This document shows positions 16,677 to 24,482 of a stretch of DNA of 64,000 nt, piece by piece (positions within the stretch are counted from its first letter, which is position 1; each line of letters begins with the position of its first letter). The stretch covers positions 124,001 through 188,000 of the forward strand of contig NZ_JAQIOY010000003.1 of the NCBI RefSeq assembly GCF_028023555.1. Reading direction: 5' to 3'. The notes under the pieces were generated by a model. The model made no database searches, had not been told where the DNA came from, and was given only the letters and a program-made list of their open reading frames with translations. The stretch comes from Thalassococcus_A lentus. Its GTDB lineage: Bacteria; Pseudomonadota; Alphaproteobacteria; Rhodobacterales; Rhodobacteraceae. Both the position numbers and the translations under genes were made by a program.

Positions 16677-17702
16677 TTACCGCCGTTTCAGCGTATCGCC
16701 AAAGCTGAGTTTCGGGGCCAGTTCGACGACCCGTTCAAATTCGGCATTCGGATCCTGCGTTCGGTCTGCGATGATTTTAGCGGCCGTGCGACCAATTTCA
16801 TCGCGGCACGCATCCATCGTGGCCAATTGGCGTGGAAGCCCCTGCAACAGTTCCACACCGTTGAACCCGGCAAGACCAACCTGACCGGGCACATCGACGC
16901 CCGCATCCAGCAAATGCAGCAAGCCACCCGCTGCAATCATGTCATTCGAATAATAGAGGAAATCCAGTTCCGGATCGCGGTCCAGCATGGCTTGTGTCAT
17001 TTCCCGGCCTTTCGCGAGCGCCGAGCCACCGGAATAGAATTCCTGATCGACAACCTCGACGCCTTCCTTGGCCAGAGCCTCCGTGAATCCTTCAAAGCGT
17101 TTGCGGGCCCGGTGATCCAAAGGCATTTTCGTGCCCATAAACCCGATCCGCTGATACCCCTGTTTCAGAATCGCCCGGGCCATTTTGCGGCCAGCCCGGC
17201 GGTGACTGATCCCGACCGCGCAGTCCACGGGTGTTCCATCCGTATCCATGATCTCCACCACCGGGATACCGCTGGCCTTGAGCATGGCGCGGGACGCGTC
17301 CGAATGTTCGAGTCCGGCAATGATGACCCCGGAAGGCCGCCAGGACAGCATTTCATAGAGCACCCGTTCTTCTTTTTCGGGCAAGTAGTCAGTCACACCG
17401 ACAACAGGCTGCAGATCGGTTTCCTCAAGTACGGCGGAAATGCCGGACATCACCTCTGGAAAGACCATATTGCGCAGCGAAGGAATGATGACCGCCACCA
17501 GATTGACCCGTTGGCTGGCAAGCGCGCCGGCAATCTTGTTGGGCACATAGCCAAGGGACTTGGCCGCTTCGAGCACCTTTTCACGTGTCGCCGCCGAAAC
17601 GTCCCCGCGATTGCGCAACACCCGGCTGACCGTCATTTCCGACACGCCAGAGGCTTCGGATACATCACGCAGTGTCAGGGGGCGGGAGTCAGGATTGGTC
17701 AA
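16677..17702 (-). CDS. LacI-family transcriptional regulator
   Basis: A 341-residue repressor. The N-terminal LacI helix-turn-helix reads LRDVSEASGVSEMTVSRVLR (residues about 10-29), followed by the hinge helix NKIAGALASQ. The periplasmic-binding-protein-like effector domain fills the rest (VAVIIPSLRNMVFPEVMSGI and LGVTDY-like motifs). The start is TTG at 17702 with an AAAGGACG site, because no ATG fits the conserved N-terminus. No sugar operon adjoins it on this side of the tRNA gene, so its regulon is unknown. Confidence 0.9.
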   Translation of the reverse strand: MTNPDSRPLTLRDVSEASGVSEMTVSRVLRNRGDVSAATREKVLEAAKSLGYVPNKIAGALASQRVNLVAVIIPSLRNMVFPEVMSGISAVLEETDLQPVVGVTDYLPEKEERVLYEMLSWRPSGVIIAGLEHSDASRAMLKASGIPVVEIMDTDGTPVDCAVGISHRRAGRKMARAILKQGYQRIGFMGTKMPLDHRARKRFEGFTEALAKEGVEVVDQEFYSGGSALAKGREMTQAMLDRDPELDFLYYSNDMIAAGGLLHLLDAGVDVPGQVGLAGFNGVELLQGLPRQLATMDACRDEIGRTAAKIIADRTQDPNAEFERVVELAPKLSFGDTLKRR

Positions 17703-17824
17703 GGGGATCGTCCTTTTTGTTCTTGTTTAAAGTGTTACCGCAATCAACGCTGTACGCAAGATGGCCTGTTGCCGCGATCCTTGGGATGACAAGGCCTGAA
17801 TGGCACGCTAATCAAGAAACACGC

Positions 17825-17901
17825 GGCCCCGTGGCTCAACTGGATAGAGCAGCCCCCTCCTAAGGGGCAGGTTGCAGGTTCGAATCCTGCCGGGGTCGCC
17901 A
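17825..17901 (+). tRNA. tRNA-Arg (CCT anticodon)
   Basis: A complete cloverleaf: acceptor GGCCCCG / CGGGGTC, D arm GCTC/GAGC, anticodon stem GCCCC/GGGGC with loop CTCCTAA (anticodon CCT, reading AGG), T arm GCAGG/CCTGC with loop TTCGAAT. A G discriminator base and an encoded CCA end the gene at 17901. Its 3' half is the attachment site of the element to the right, and integration has left the tRNA sequence complete. Confidence 0.97.
17855..17901 (+). repeat. attL: 47-bp direct repeat in the tRNA-Arg 3' half
   Basis: The 47 bp from the anticodon stem to the encoded CCA are repeated identically at 30500-30546. This is the standard signature of a tyrosine-recombinase element inserted in a tRNA gene. 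Confidence 0.95.
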
Positions 17902-18004
17902 AAAACACCTGAAAAATATGACTTATTTACAGGGCTTTGTGCGGAAGCGTGCAAAAAGTCGCGTGCGCTTTCGCGGCGAAATCGGCTGAAACGACCGATT
18001 TCTC

Positions 18005-18022
18005 GTACAAAACCTGTACAAA
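18005..18022 (+). repeat. Putative integrase arm-type sites, left end
   Basis: GTACAAA occurs at 18005-18011 and 18016-18022, 11 bp apart. The same heptamer with the same 11-bp spacing recurs at the right end of the element inside the integrase gene. This fits arm-type binding sites of a tyrosine integrase. Confidence 0.6.
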
Positions 18023-18056
18023 TTTCGCACGTTTGTGCGTATTTCGGGGGTCAATC

Positions 18057-18914
18057 ATGAGCCGCCATAGCTTTGATCCCGAAATTGCCAGACGCGTGGG
18101 CCTGAACGCAGCGGTGATTTTCCAGAACATCACCTTCTGGATCGAGAAGAACCAAGCCAATCGCCGTAACCTTCGCGACGGGCGGTATTGGACCTACAAT
18201 TCGATCTCGGCCTTTGGTGAGTTATTCCCTTATCTGAGCGAGAAGCAGATCCGAACCGCGCTCGAAAAGCTGGTCAGCGCAGAGCTGATCATCAAGGGCA
18301 ATTTCAGCGATGATCGCTATGACCGAACCTGTTGGTATGCCCGGGGCAACTCCATTTGCCCAAATGGGCAAATCGATCCGACCGAAAGGGAAAATGATGC
18401 ATTTGCCCCTGATGGCAAGCCATCTGCCCCAGAGGGCAAATCCTATAAGAACAGATATAAACCATATCAAAAACCAAACCCTTCGCACGCGAAGGCAGCG
18501 GTGGAGGATGAAGTTTCTGAGAAGATTTTGTTCGCCTATCCAGAGGATCGCGTTCGCGGGAAAGCGGTTTGTTTCTCGCAAATCCGTCAAGCGCTAGCCG
18601 ACGGAGTGGACGCCAAAGACCTCGAGAACGCTGTGCGGGCCTATGCGAACGAGAGCGAAGGATTCACCCGATCCAAGGTGTGCTTCTCCGACAATTGGTT
18701 CAGCTCTGGCCGTTGGTTGAAATACCTTCACGACGTCGAGGAGGCGCGAGAAACGGACAAGGCCAAAGAAGCCGAACTGCTGAAAGGCTTGGCCGATTGG
18801 GTCACGGACCGCCATCCGCTGTGCCGCCATATCACGCCCGGCCAAGTAACCGCGTTGCTGGCCGCGAAGCTTGTCAGCCCTGCTGAAATCGAAGCGGCGG
18901 GGCTTCGAGCATGA
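18057..18914 (+). CDS. Replication-initiator-like helix-turn-helix protein
   Basis: A 285-residue protein starting MSRHSFDPEIARRVGLNAAV. The N-terminal half (residues about 1-95) looks like the winged-helix region of phage and plasmid initiators (AAVIFQNITFWIEKN, then LSEKQIRTALEKLVSAELII). A low-complexity middle (CPNGQ, FAPDGK and APEGK near residues 101-130) is the translation of DNA iterons, as in lambda O-type initiators. The C-terminal part contains YANESEGFTRSKVCFSDNWF. The start is ATG 18057. Its stop overlaps the mobC ATG (ATGA), so it heads the mobilization operon. Its role in replication is inferred. Confidence 0.65.
   Translation: MSRHSFDPEIARRVGLNAAVIFQNITFWIEKNQANRRNLRDGRYWTYNSISAFGELFPYLSEKQIRTALEKLVSAELIIKGNFSDDRYDRTCWYARGNSICPNGQIDPTERENDAFAPDGKPSAPEGKSYKNRYKPYQKPNPSHAKAAVEDEVSEKILFAYPEDRVRGKAVCFSQIRQALADGVDAKDLENAVRAYANESEGFTRSKVCFSDNWFSSGRWLKYLHDVEEARETDKAKEAELLKGLADWVTDRHPLCRHITPGQVTALLAAKLVSPAEIEAAGLRA
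18354..18441 (+). repeat. Three 20-bp iterons inside the initiator-like gene
   Basis: Imperfect inverted-repeat units of 20 bp lie at 18354-18373 (ATTTGCCCAAATGGGCAAAT), 18401-18420 and 18422-18441, sharing the consensus AT(T/C)TGCCC-N4/5-GGGCAAAT with some divergence. A weaker related unit is near 18336-18350. Iterons inside an initiator gene usually mark the replication origin. Confidence 0.7.
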
Positions 18915-19384
18915 AGGCAGCTGATCCCCACAAAGAGCAGAGAGCAAGGTTACCCACCGATTACATCGGCGGGACTTGTGAGGGGCGGCAAGCCTCCCCT
19001 TCAAACCCCAACCAGACGCGCGCAAGCGGCGTCAAAGAGGGCCTTTCCGAGAGCGTGATCTTTCGATGCACCCCGTCGGAAAAGGCAGCGCTTGTGGCCA
19101 AGGCGCACGCCGCTGGCTTGCCCAATGCCACGCTGATGCGCGAGGCCTTGGGGTTGACCGAGGCACGTCGGCGCAAGCCCGTCCCTCGCGTTGACCCGAA
19201 GCTGACCTTTGCGATTGCCCGTGTCGGCGGCAACCTCAATCAGCTTTCACGCTGGATCAATGGCGCGGTCAAATCTGGTCGCGCGAGCCAGATCGATGCG
19301 CTCAAGGTCGCGGCGCAACTGGTGATCATCGAACGGCAGATGGCGCAGATTGTGGCGGCACACACAGGCGGTAACTGCGCATGA
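18911..19384 (+). CDS. MobC-like relaxosome accessory protein
   Basis: A 157-residue protein. MobC-type proteins bind oriT and help the relaxase nick. A ribbon-helix-helix-like segment (VIFRCTPSEKAALVAKAHAA, residues about 49-68) is followed by the MobC family motif FAIARVGGNLNQLSRWINGA (about residues 102-121). The gene overlaps both neighbours by 4 bp (ATGA), so translation of the initiator-like gene, mobC and mobA appears coupled. The oriT itself was not identified. Confidence 0.85.
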   Translation: MKAADPHKEQRARLPTDYIGGTCEGRQASPSNPNQTRASGVKEGLSESVIFRCTPSEKAALVAKAHAAGLPNATLMREALGLTEARRRKPVPRVDPKLTFAIARVGGNLNQLSRWINGAVKSGRASQIDALKVAAQLVIIERQMAQIVAAHTGGNCA

Positions 19385-20943
19385 TCATCTCGTTCTTCTC
19401 GACCGGCACAGGCGGCGGTGCGGCCCCCGTAGACTACCTGACAGCACGTGAAGTTCTGGCCTATGACGAGAACCGCAATCTGATCCGCGACGACAACGGC
19501 CAGCCGCAAACCAAGATCCGCGACCCGCTGCCCGAAGTGCTGCACGGCAATCCCGATCAGACCCGCGACCTGATCAATGCGAGCCCCAACAAATGGAGCT
19601 ACACGGCAGGAGTGATCAGCTTTGCCGATAGCGATGATCCCAGTCCTGACGCCCAGCAAGAGGCCATTGAGCTATTTGAGGCTCTGGCCTTTGCTGGGCT
19701 GGACAGGGATCGATACGATTGCCTTTGGGTGCGCCACTCGCATGAGGGCAACGTCGAGCTGCACTTCTGCACGCCGCGCCTTGAGCTGAGCACGGGCAAG
19801 GCGTTGAACATCGCACCGCCAGGCCATGAAAACGCCTTTTCCGGCCTGCGTGATTTGATGAACAAGACGCACGGTTGGGCAGACCCTTTGGACCCAGAAC
19901 GCGCACAGGAGGTAAGGGCGACGATTGAGGCCCCAACCCGCGCGCAAGGTCGCGAAGCGCTGCACGATTGGATCCTCGATCAGATCAGCGTCGGCACCAT
20001 TACTGACCGTGCCAGCATGATCGACGCACTCACTGACGCGGGATTCGAGATCCCCCGTGCCAGCAAGAATTACATCACCGCCAAAGACCCCGACACCGGC
20101 GAGCGCTGGCGTTTGAAAGGAGAGATTTTCCATGACGATTGGCAAGCCGAACCGCCTCGCCGAGAAATTGAACGCGGACCTGGAGACAATACGCAGCGAC
20201 CACGCCGCCTTGATGGCATCTCAGCTCGAGAGCTTCAGAAGCGATTTCAGCAGCATTGCGACCAGCGCGCTGCATACAATCGAGACCGATATCAGGTTCT
20301 TTCTGAGCGACAGCAGGAGCGAGTTGGAGAGGCGGAGCGAGACGATCAGGCGCTGGTTGACCATCTCACCCTGGGTGATCGTGGGGATGGTCTCAGCCTG
20401 GATCGCGACGGTGCTGATCGCGAGTTGGTTTTGGACAGGTTTGATCACGCGTTCAGAGATGATGAGGCTGGGTCTGACGCGGATCGAACAGGCGGGGCAG
20501 ACATGGGTGACGCTGGACCCCGACCGGACCGAGTTGAAGACCTGCACGATGGCGCAACGGCCCATCATCTGCATCGAGATCAAGGAGCCTTAGATGACCA
20601 ATCCGCCGACAACACCCCTGACAGCATTGGAACGCGAATTGCTCGCATCCGTCGAACGGTTGGTGACGGCCTGCGAGAGCTCAGCCAAGGAATTGCACGC
20701 CTTGGAGAAACGCTCTACCAGCAGGATCGAAAGCAAGGTGAATGGCTTGGCGCATTGCGTGGCGCTATTGATGAAATCACATCTCACGTCCGTCTCCACA
20801 TTGGCCGACTTGCTGCGCGAGGAGCAGAACTACGAGACGCTTCAGGCGGGGCTAGAGACCAGCTGGAAACTAGCGAAAGACGCCGAGAAGCGGCTGAACG
20901 AGAGCTAGATGTGCGGGGTCACGACCGAAGACTTACCCACTAA
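19381..20943 (+). CDS. Relaxase of the ColE1 MobA/MbeA type
   Basis: A 520-residue relaxase, close to the length of MbeA of ColE1. It would nick oriT and lead the transferred strand. The likely catalytic Tyr is in GGAAPVDYLTAREV (residue 19). The metal-site region VRHSHEGNVELHF (residues 117-129) matches the ColE1-group pattern (H, E, then N in MbeA; here H, E, H). LSTGKALNIAPPGH and WADPLDPERA also match the family. The C-terminal half is charged, low-complexity sequence because two other genes are read from the same DNA in the +1 frame (20132-20593 and 20594-20908). Confidence 0.88.
   Translation: MIISFFSTGTGGGAAPVDYLTAREVLAYDENRNLIRDDNGQPQTKIRDPLPEVLHGNPDQTRDLINASPNKWSYTAGVISFADSDDPSPDAQQEAIELFEALAFAGLDRDRYDCLWVRHSHEGNVELHFCTPRLELSTGKALNIAPPGHENAFSGLRDLMNKTHGWADPLDPERAQEVRATIEAPTRAQGREALHDWILDQISVGTITDRASMIDALTDAGFEIPRASKNYITAKDPDTGERWRLKGEIFHDDWQAEPPRREIERGPGDNTQRPRRLDGISARELQKRFQQHCDQRAAYNRDRYQVLSERQQERVGEAERDDQALVDHLTLGDRGDGLSLDRDGADRELVLDRFDHAFRDDEAGSDADRTGGADMGDAGPRPDRVEDLHDGATAHHLHRDQGALDDQSADNTPDSIGTRIARIRRTVGDGLRELSQGIARLGETLYQQDRKQGEWLGALRGAIDEITSHVRLHIGRLAARGAELRDASGGARDQLETSERRREAAERELDVRGHDRRLTH
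20132..20593 (+). CDS. MobB/MbeB-like membrane protein, nested in the relaxase gene
   Basis: A 153-residue ORF in the +1 frame relative to the relaxase. It begins MTIGKPNRLAEKLNADLETI with an AAAGGAGAG site just upstream. It contains a long amphipathic region followed by one transmembrane helix (SPWVIVGMVSAWIATVLIAS, about residues 79-98). In ColE1, mbeB lies inside mbeA in the same way, and MbeB is thought to anchor the relaxosome. The ribosome binding site and coherent hydrophobic segment support a real gene. Confidence 0.75.
   Translation: MTIGKPNRLAEKLNADLETIRSDHAALMASQLESFRSDFSSIATSALHTIETDIRFFLSDSRSELERRSETIRRWLTISPWVIVGMVSAWIATVLIASWFWTGLITRSEMMRLGLTRIEQAGQTWVTLDPDRTELKTCTMAQRPIICIEIKEP
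20594..20908 (+). CDS. MobD/MbeD-like helical protein, nested in the relaxase gene
   Basis: A 104-residue ORF starting directly after the mobB stop (TAG then ATG) in the same frame as mobB, with an AAGGAG site within the end of mobB. The sequence MTNPPTTPLTALERELLASV continues as an alpha-helical, probably coiled-coil protein (SRIESKVNGLAHCVALLMKS). Position and helical nature match MbeD, a mobilization or entry-exclusion protein of ColE1 plasmids. It ends 35 bp before the relaxase stop. Confidence 0.7.
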   Translation: MTNPPTTPLTALERELLASVERLVTACESSAKELHALEKRSTSRIESKVNGLAHCVALLMKSHLTSVSTLADLLREEQNYETLQAGLETSWKLAKDAEKRLNES

Positions 20944-21105
20944 ACTCTTCGCAAAAGCTAATGCGTTTCAGTTATTGGTCGTTTGCCTAATCGTGGTTTG
21001 TCAGTTGAAGTTGGCGGGAAGCGGAACCTTGCTGGATCTTGGTTGAGCGGCCGCAATGCGCAATAATAGGTTGCACGGCTCTTTATGTAGTGGCAACGTT
21101 TGAGA

Positions 21106-21239
21106 TGAGCGCGTGGGCAGATTTTACCGTTGTGTGTTCGCGACGGATGAAACCACCGTCAGGTGGATATGCCCTTTCGGGTTTCCTTCAGCATATTTTA
21201 TGTGACCCTTTCGGTTGCCTAAGAGTGCCCACGGGCTCA
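21106..21239 (+). ncRNA. Candidate retron msr-msd RNA
   Basis: Directly upstream of the reverse transcriptase gene, TGAGCGCGTGGGCA (21106-21119) and TGCCCACGGGCTCA (21226-21239) pair over 13 of 14 positions. They bracket 106 nt, matching retron a1/a2 repeats. Inside are a CCGT/ACGG stem, a CCACC-GTCA-GGTGG hairpin, and a longer stem-loop closed by ATATGC/GCATAT (21168-21196) with an inner CCC/GGG stem. The flanking non-coding region 20944-21105 presumably holds the promoter. The branching G was not assigned with confidence. Confidence 0.7.
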
Positions 21240-21246
21240 CCAAAAC

Positions 21247-23028
21247 ATGTATTCGATAGGTCATATGAGCTCTCTTTCCAGATTCAGATCGTGTAAGAAT
21301 ATCTCTGATATTGCTTTACTCATCGGGTACCAACCCAAGAAACTTTCCTACATTCTCTATAAAATTCCAGACGCAACGAAGTATGTTGAGTTTGAAATCC
21401 AAAAGTCGACGAAGGGTGTTCGAAAGATATCCGCTCCGATTCCTGAGCTCAAACTCGCCCAAAGTCGGTTGGCCCACGTTCTGCAAGATTGCCTGATGGA
21501 AATTGAGAAGGGACAAGCCAGTGGTGAGATTTGCATTATATCGCATGGTTTCAAGCGCCACCTGTCAATTTCAACGAATGGAGCCCGACATGTCGATAGA
21601 AAATGGGTTCTGAACTTCGATCTAAAGGACTTCTTTCCCTCGATAAATTTCGGCAGAGTGCGTGGCTATTTCATGAAGAACAAGCACTTCTTATTGGATG
21701 AGAAGGCAGCTACGATAGTTGCCCAGTTGGCGTGCCACAATGGTTCTCTTCCACAGGGTGCGCCCACATCTCCCGTAATATCCAACCTTGTAGCCAACCA
21801 TCTGGACATTAGACTTTCGAGAGTCGCCACGAAGAGCAGATGCACCTACACGCGTTATGCTGACGACATAACTTTCTCCACCAACAAAAGTGACTTCCCG
21901 AAAGGTGTTGCAGCAGATCGCAATAATGGCCAGCCTTCTGGAGACTGGGAATTATCTAAAAAGATTCGATCCGAAGTGAAACGGTCGGGTTTTGAGGTGA
22001 ATTCTGATAAAACTCGAATGCTATTTAGGAGGTCTCGGCAAGACGTAACCGGACTCGTCGTCAATTCAAAAGTCAACGTCAAACGCGAGCTCTACAAGCA
22101 GGTCCGAGCTCAAGTGAATAAGTTCGTCAAAGATGACGTTTGCTTCAAGAAGGTTAAAACCGGCGGTGTGGAAAGCGAGGTGGCAGTGTCAGAGGCCGCA
22201 CTCCAAGGAATGCTTAGTCACATTTTTTGGGTCAAAGGTGCTGAATATAACTACAGGCGGCTGAATAAGCCAACAGGTCCTGAGGAACCTGGTTTCTACA
22301 GAGAGTATCGGCGCTTCCTTGATTATAAGACTTTTGTAGCTTCTCCCCAGCCTGTGCTTCTTTGCGAGGGGGTGACCGACAATATATACATCCAGTGTGC
22401 AATTAAGCGTAGCAAAATCGCGCGACCCAAGCTTCAAGATGCCGGATCGTCAAGCGGCTTGGCTATTAAGCTTTTCCAGTATCCAAGGATTGGTAGCAAA
22501 TTGAGAATTCCAAGCTCGGTGCAACACCTCAATGGCGGGACGGGAGACCTGAAAGAGCTCATCTACAAATACAAGGCTCGCACGACTGGCTTGGCGGACA
22601 GAGGATTCATTTCTCCCGTGATCCTCTTGGTAGATAATGATCAGGGTTCGAGAGATGGCCTTTGGGGGGCAGTCAAGACTGCATCAGGCGCAAAGAAGAA
22701 CGTTGATGGAACAAAGAGGTTTTATCACGTCACCAAGAACCTTTACGTCATACCGACCCCAAAGCTGACCGGCGGAAAAGATAGCATGATCGAAGACTTT
22801 CTTCCTTCTGCGGTTGTATCTCAAGTTCTTCGTGGAAAGAAATTCAATCCGGATGAGAAGACGTTCGACAAGAAAAAGCACTATGGAAAACGGATCTTGG
22901 CGGAGAAGGTTTCAAAAGATCAAGCGAGCATTAATTTCGACTCTTTCTCCGTAATCCTTGACACTATCGAGGAGGTTTTAGACCATTTCTCGGCCCTCCC
23001 ACGGGTCCAAGGTCGAGTGATGTTGTGA
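21247..23028 (+). CDS. Retron reverse transcriptase fused to a TOPRIM domain (Ec67-like)
   Basis: A 593-residue fusion. Retron RT features are the NAxxH-like NGARH (111-115), FDLKDFFPSI (124-133), LPQGAPTSP (168-176), the catalytic YADD (204-207) and the retron VTG motif (267-269). The C-terminal region carries TOPRIM motifs: LCEGVTD (372-378), the acidic LVDNDQG (461-467) and SMIEDFLP (513-520). The domain order and length resemble retron Ec67 (Eco2). The RT would copy the upstream msr-msd into msDNA, and the TOPRIM nuclease would be the toxic effector held by it. ATG 21265 (MSSLSRF) is an alternative start. Codon use is visibly more A/T-rich than the chromosome. Confidence 0.9.
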   Translation: MYSIGHMSSLSRFRSCKNISDIALLIGYQPKKLSYILYKIPDATKYVEFEIQKSTKGVRKISAPIPELKLAQSRLAHVLQDCLMEIEKGQASGEICIISHGFKRHLSISTNGARHVDRKWVLNFDLKDFFPSINFGRVRGYFMKNKHFLLDEKAATIVAQLACHNGSLPQGAPTSPVISNLVANHLDIRLSRVATKSRCTYTRYADDITFSTNKSDFPKGVAADRNNGQPSGDWELSKKIRSEVKRSGFEVNSDKTRMLFRRSRQDVTGLVVNSKVNVKRELYKQVRAQVNKFVKDDVCFKKVKTGGVESEVAVSEAALQGMLSHIFWVKGAEYNYRRLNKPTGPEEPGFYREYRRFLDYKTFVASPQPVLLCEGVTDNIYIQCAIKRSKIARPKLQDAGSSSGLAIKLFQYPRIGSKLRIPSSVQHLNGGTGDLKELIYKYKARTTGLADRGFISPVILLVDNDQGSRDGLWGAVKTASGAKKNVDGTKRFYHVTKNLYVIPTPKLTGGKDSMIEDFLPSAVVSQVLRGKKFNPDEKTFDKKKHYGKRILAEKVSKDQASINFDSFSVILDTIEEVLDHFSALPRVQGRVML

Positions 23029-23156
23029 TGTTTCACCAAGTTCAACCTAAAGCCGAAATAAGCCGTTCGCGGTGCGGCTCACGGAAGGCAGGTCAGGGCC
23101 GCTTGACGAATTCGGCTAAAGCTAATAACCAAAGTTTGGCCTTCACGCAGGCCGGT

Positions 23157-23241
23157 GTGCCCGCCATGCAAAGCTAAGCAGCGTATTCAGCTTTGAATTA
23201 ACACACTGCGCAAGTTGCGCGGGATGATTAGCAGCGGGCAC
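23157..23241 (+). other. Structured intergenic segment, possible RNA
   Basis: GTGCCCGC (23157-23164) and GCGGGCAC (23234-23241) can close a stem around two further inverted repeats, CAAAGCT/AGCTTTG (23169-23175 and 23189-23195) and GCGCAA/TTGCGC (23208-23220). The segment ends 27 bp before the next gene. It could be a small RNA, a leader regulating that gene, or an oriT-like nicking region. The 23029-23156 stretch holds nothing else I recognise. Confidence 0.4.
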
Positions 23242-23268
23242 CTAGTCAGATCCTATTGGAGATGACAC

Positions 23269-24378
23269 ATGACAAACTATCAGATGAAAAAAATTAGAAC
23301 TTTGGGCAAGCGGTATGCGCGAGCAACCGCAATGGCGCACACTGAAGCTTTGAACATCCTGGCCATGCAGTTTGGCTTCGCTCACTGGAAAGCTCTTACC
23401 GATGCGGTGAAGGAAGACTGGCAGCCGAGTGACGAAGCGCTCGCTCAGGTCGAAGAATTCGTGCGCGAAGCAGGTGCCAAGACGGATGCGAGCAATGACG
23501 CCTCGCACTTCCACGAACCAGAACCGGAAAACGGAGAGCTTTGCGGTCATCAATTTCAGATTGGAAGCTCTCTCGGGGATGTTTTCGTCTCGGGGAACGG
23601 ATGGGACTTACTCATTCCAGAAGCTCCCTTCAAAGCACCTATTGTTGAAATTGACGAACGCTACGCAGAAACCAGCCCAGTCAAAGATCCAAGCTTTCTG
23701 GCCAAACTTATTGAGCTCGCACAAGAGCGCAGTAAGCGGATCCGCGCGCAGATGGCAGTCGATTGGCCACGTCGGTCGACAAAAGCAGATCTCGACGGCG
23801 TAGCAAGACATCCACTGCGAGGAGGAGAAGCCTCAACCTGGTACTGTCACAGCTGTGATGCACAGATTGCAGGTTCACAATTGGCTGAGAACTATTGGCA
23901 CTGCCCCAACTGCGGCACGCACCCCCTCAACATCCACGTTGAGCCGTTTGATGATCAGCTTCCTGGGAAGCCAGTGCAAACGCCAGATACGGCGCAACGA
24001 GAGAAGCCGGAGGTACGGATTGTGGAACCTAGGCTTACTCTACACTTGAATGAGGAAACCGTCTCAACATTGATCCGGTGTGCGTTGCTCGAGGATGCGG
24101 CATCAGTCAACGAACGGCTAGGCGCAATGCGAGCAGAAATCAGCCTCTTAGACGGAGAAGAGGTTTGGATCACATTTGACGAGATGTGGCCTGAAGACAA
24201 GGAGCCAACTTCAGCATTGGCGGTCGCAAAAAAGCTGGGGCTTGAAGTTGAGCAAGAGGTTTCGTTTTCAACGGGGCCATTTGCTTGGTCGGACTTGGGA
24301 CACATGACTTCAGACACCGCAGATTTTACCGAAGCACTGTTGAAGGCTTATGAAAGCCGCGGTGTGATCAAGCGGTGA
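23269..24378 (+). CDS. Unrecognised protein with zinc-ribbon motif
   Basis: A 369-residue protein of unknown function, with a GGAG site 7 bp upstream of ATG 23269. The N-terminal 45 residues (KRYARATAMAHTEALNILAM, then FGFAHWKALTDAV) resemble the short helical domain found before some glyoxalase-superfamily proteins. A four-Cys knuckle, WYCHSCDAQIAG...HCPNCGT (residues about 190-215), should bind zinc. The C-terminal third (LTLHLNEETVSTLIRCALLE, then DGEEVWITFDEMWPEDKEP) is acidic and looks globular. It lies between the retron and the restriction operon. Whether it belongs to the retron or is an independent defense or anti-defense gene cannot be told. Confidence 0.7.
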   Translation: MTNYQMKKIRTLGKRYARATAMAHTEALNILAMQFGFAHWKALTDAVKEDWQPSDEALAQVEEFVREAGAKTDASNDASHFHEPEPENGELCGHQFQIGSSLGDVFVSGNGWDLLIPEAPFKAPIVEIDERYAETSPVKDPSFLAKLIELAQERSKRIRAQMAVDWPRRSTKADLDGVARHPLRGGEASTWYCHSCDAQIAGSQLAENYWHCPNCGTHPLNIHVEPFDDQLPGKPVQTPDTAQREKPEVRIVEPRLTLHLNEETVSTLIRCALLEDAASVNERLGAMRAEISLLDGEEVWITFDEMWPEDKEPTSALAVAKKLGLEVEQEVSFSTGPFAWSDLGHMTSDTADFTEALLKAYESRGVIKR

Positions 24379-24482
24379 TGCTTTAACGGTCCTCAAGTTG
24401 GGTGGTCGGGTATGCAAGCCCGACCGCCCGTTTCTCACACCGAGGCCGCGGTGTGCCGCACCTTATTTCATGAGCGCGCATA

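Noticed and set aside
16512..17789. 425-codon ORF on the + strand opposite the LacI gene
   Set aside because: It is the reverse reading of a well-supported LacI-family gene and its protein has no coherent domain or ribosome binding site.
18354..18441. CRISPR-like repeat array
   Set aside because: The units are 20 bp with 1-27 bp spacing and internal dyad symmetry, inside a coding region, and there are no cas genes. They fit iterons.
23029..23241. oriT or a second retron RNA upstream of the zinc-ribbon gene
   Set aside because: Several inverted repeats are present but no recognisable nic consensus or paired RT; reported only as a structured segment.
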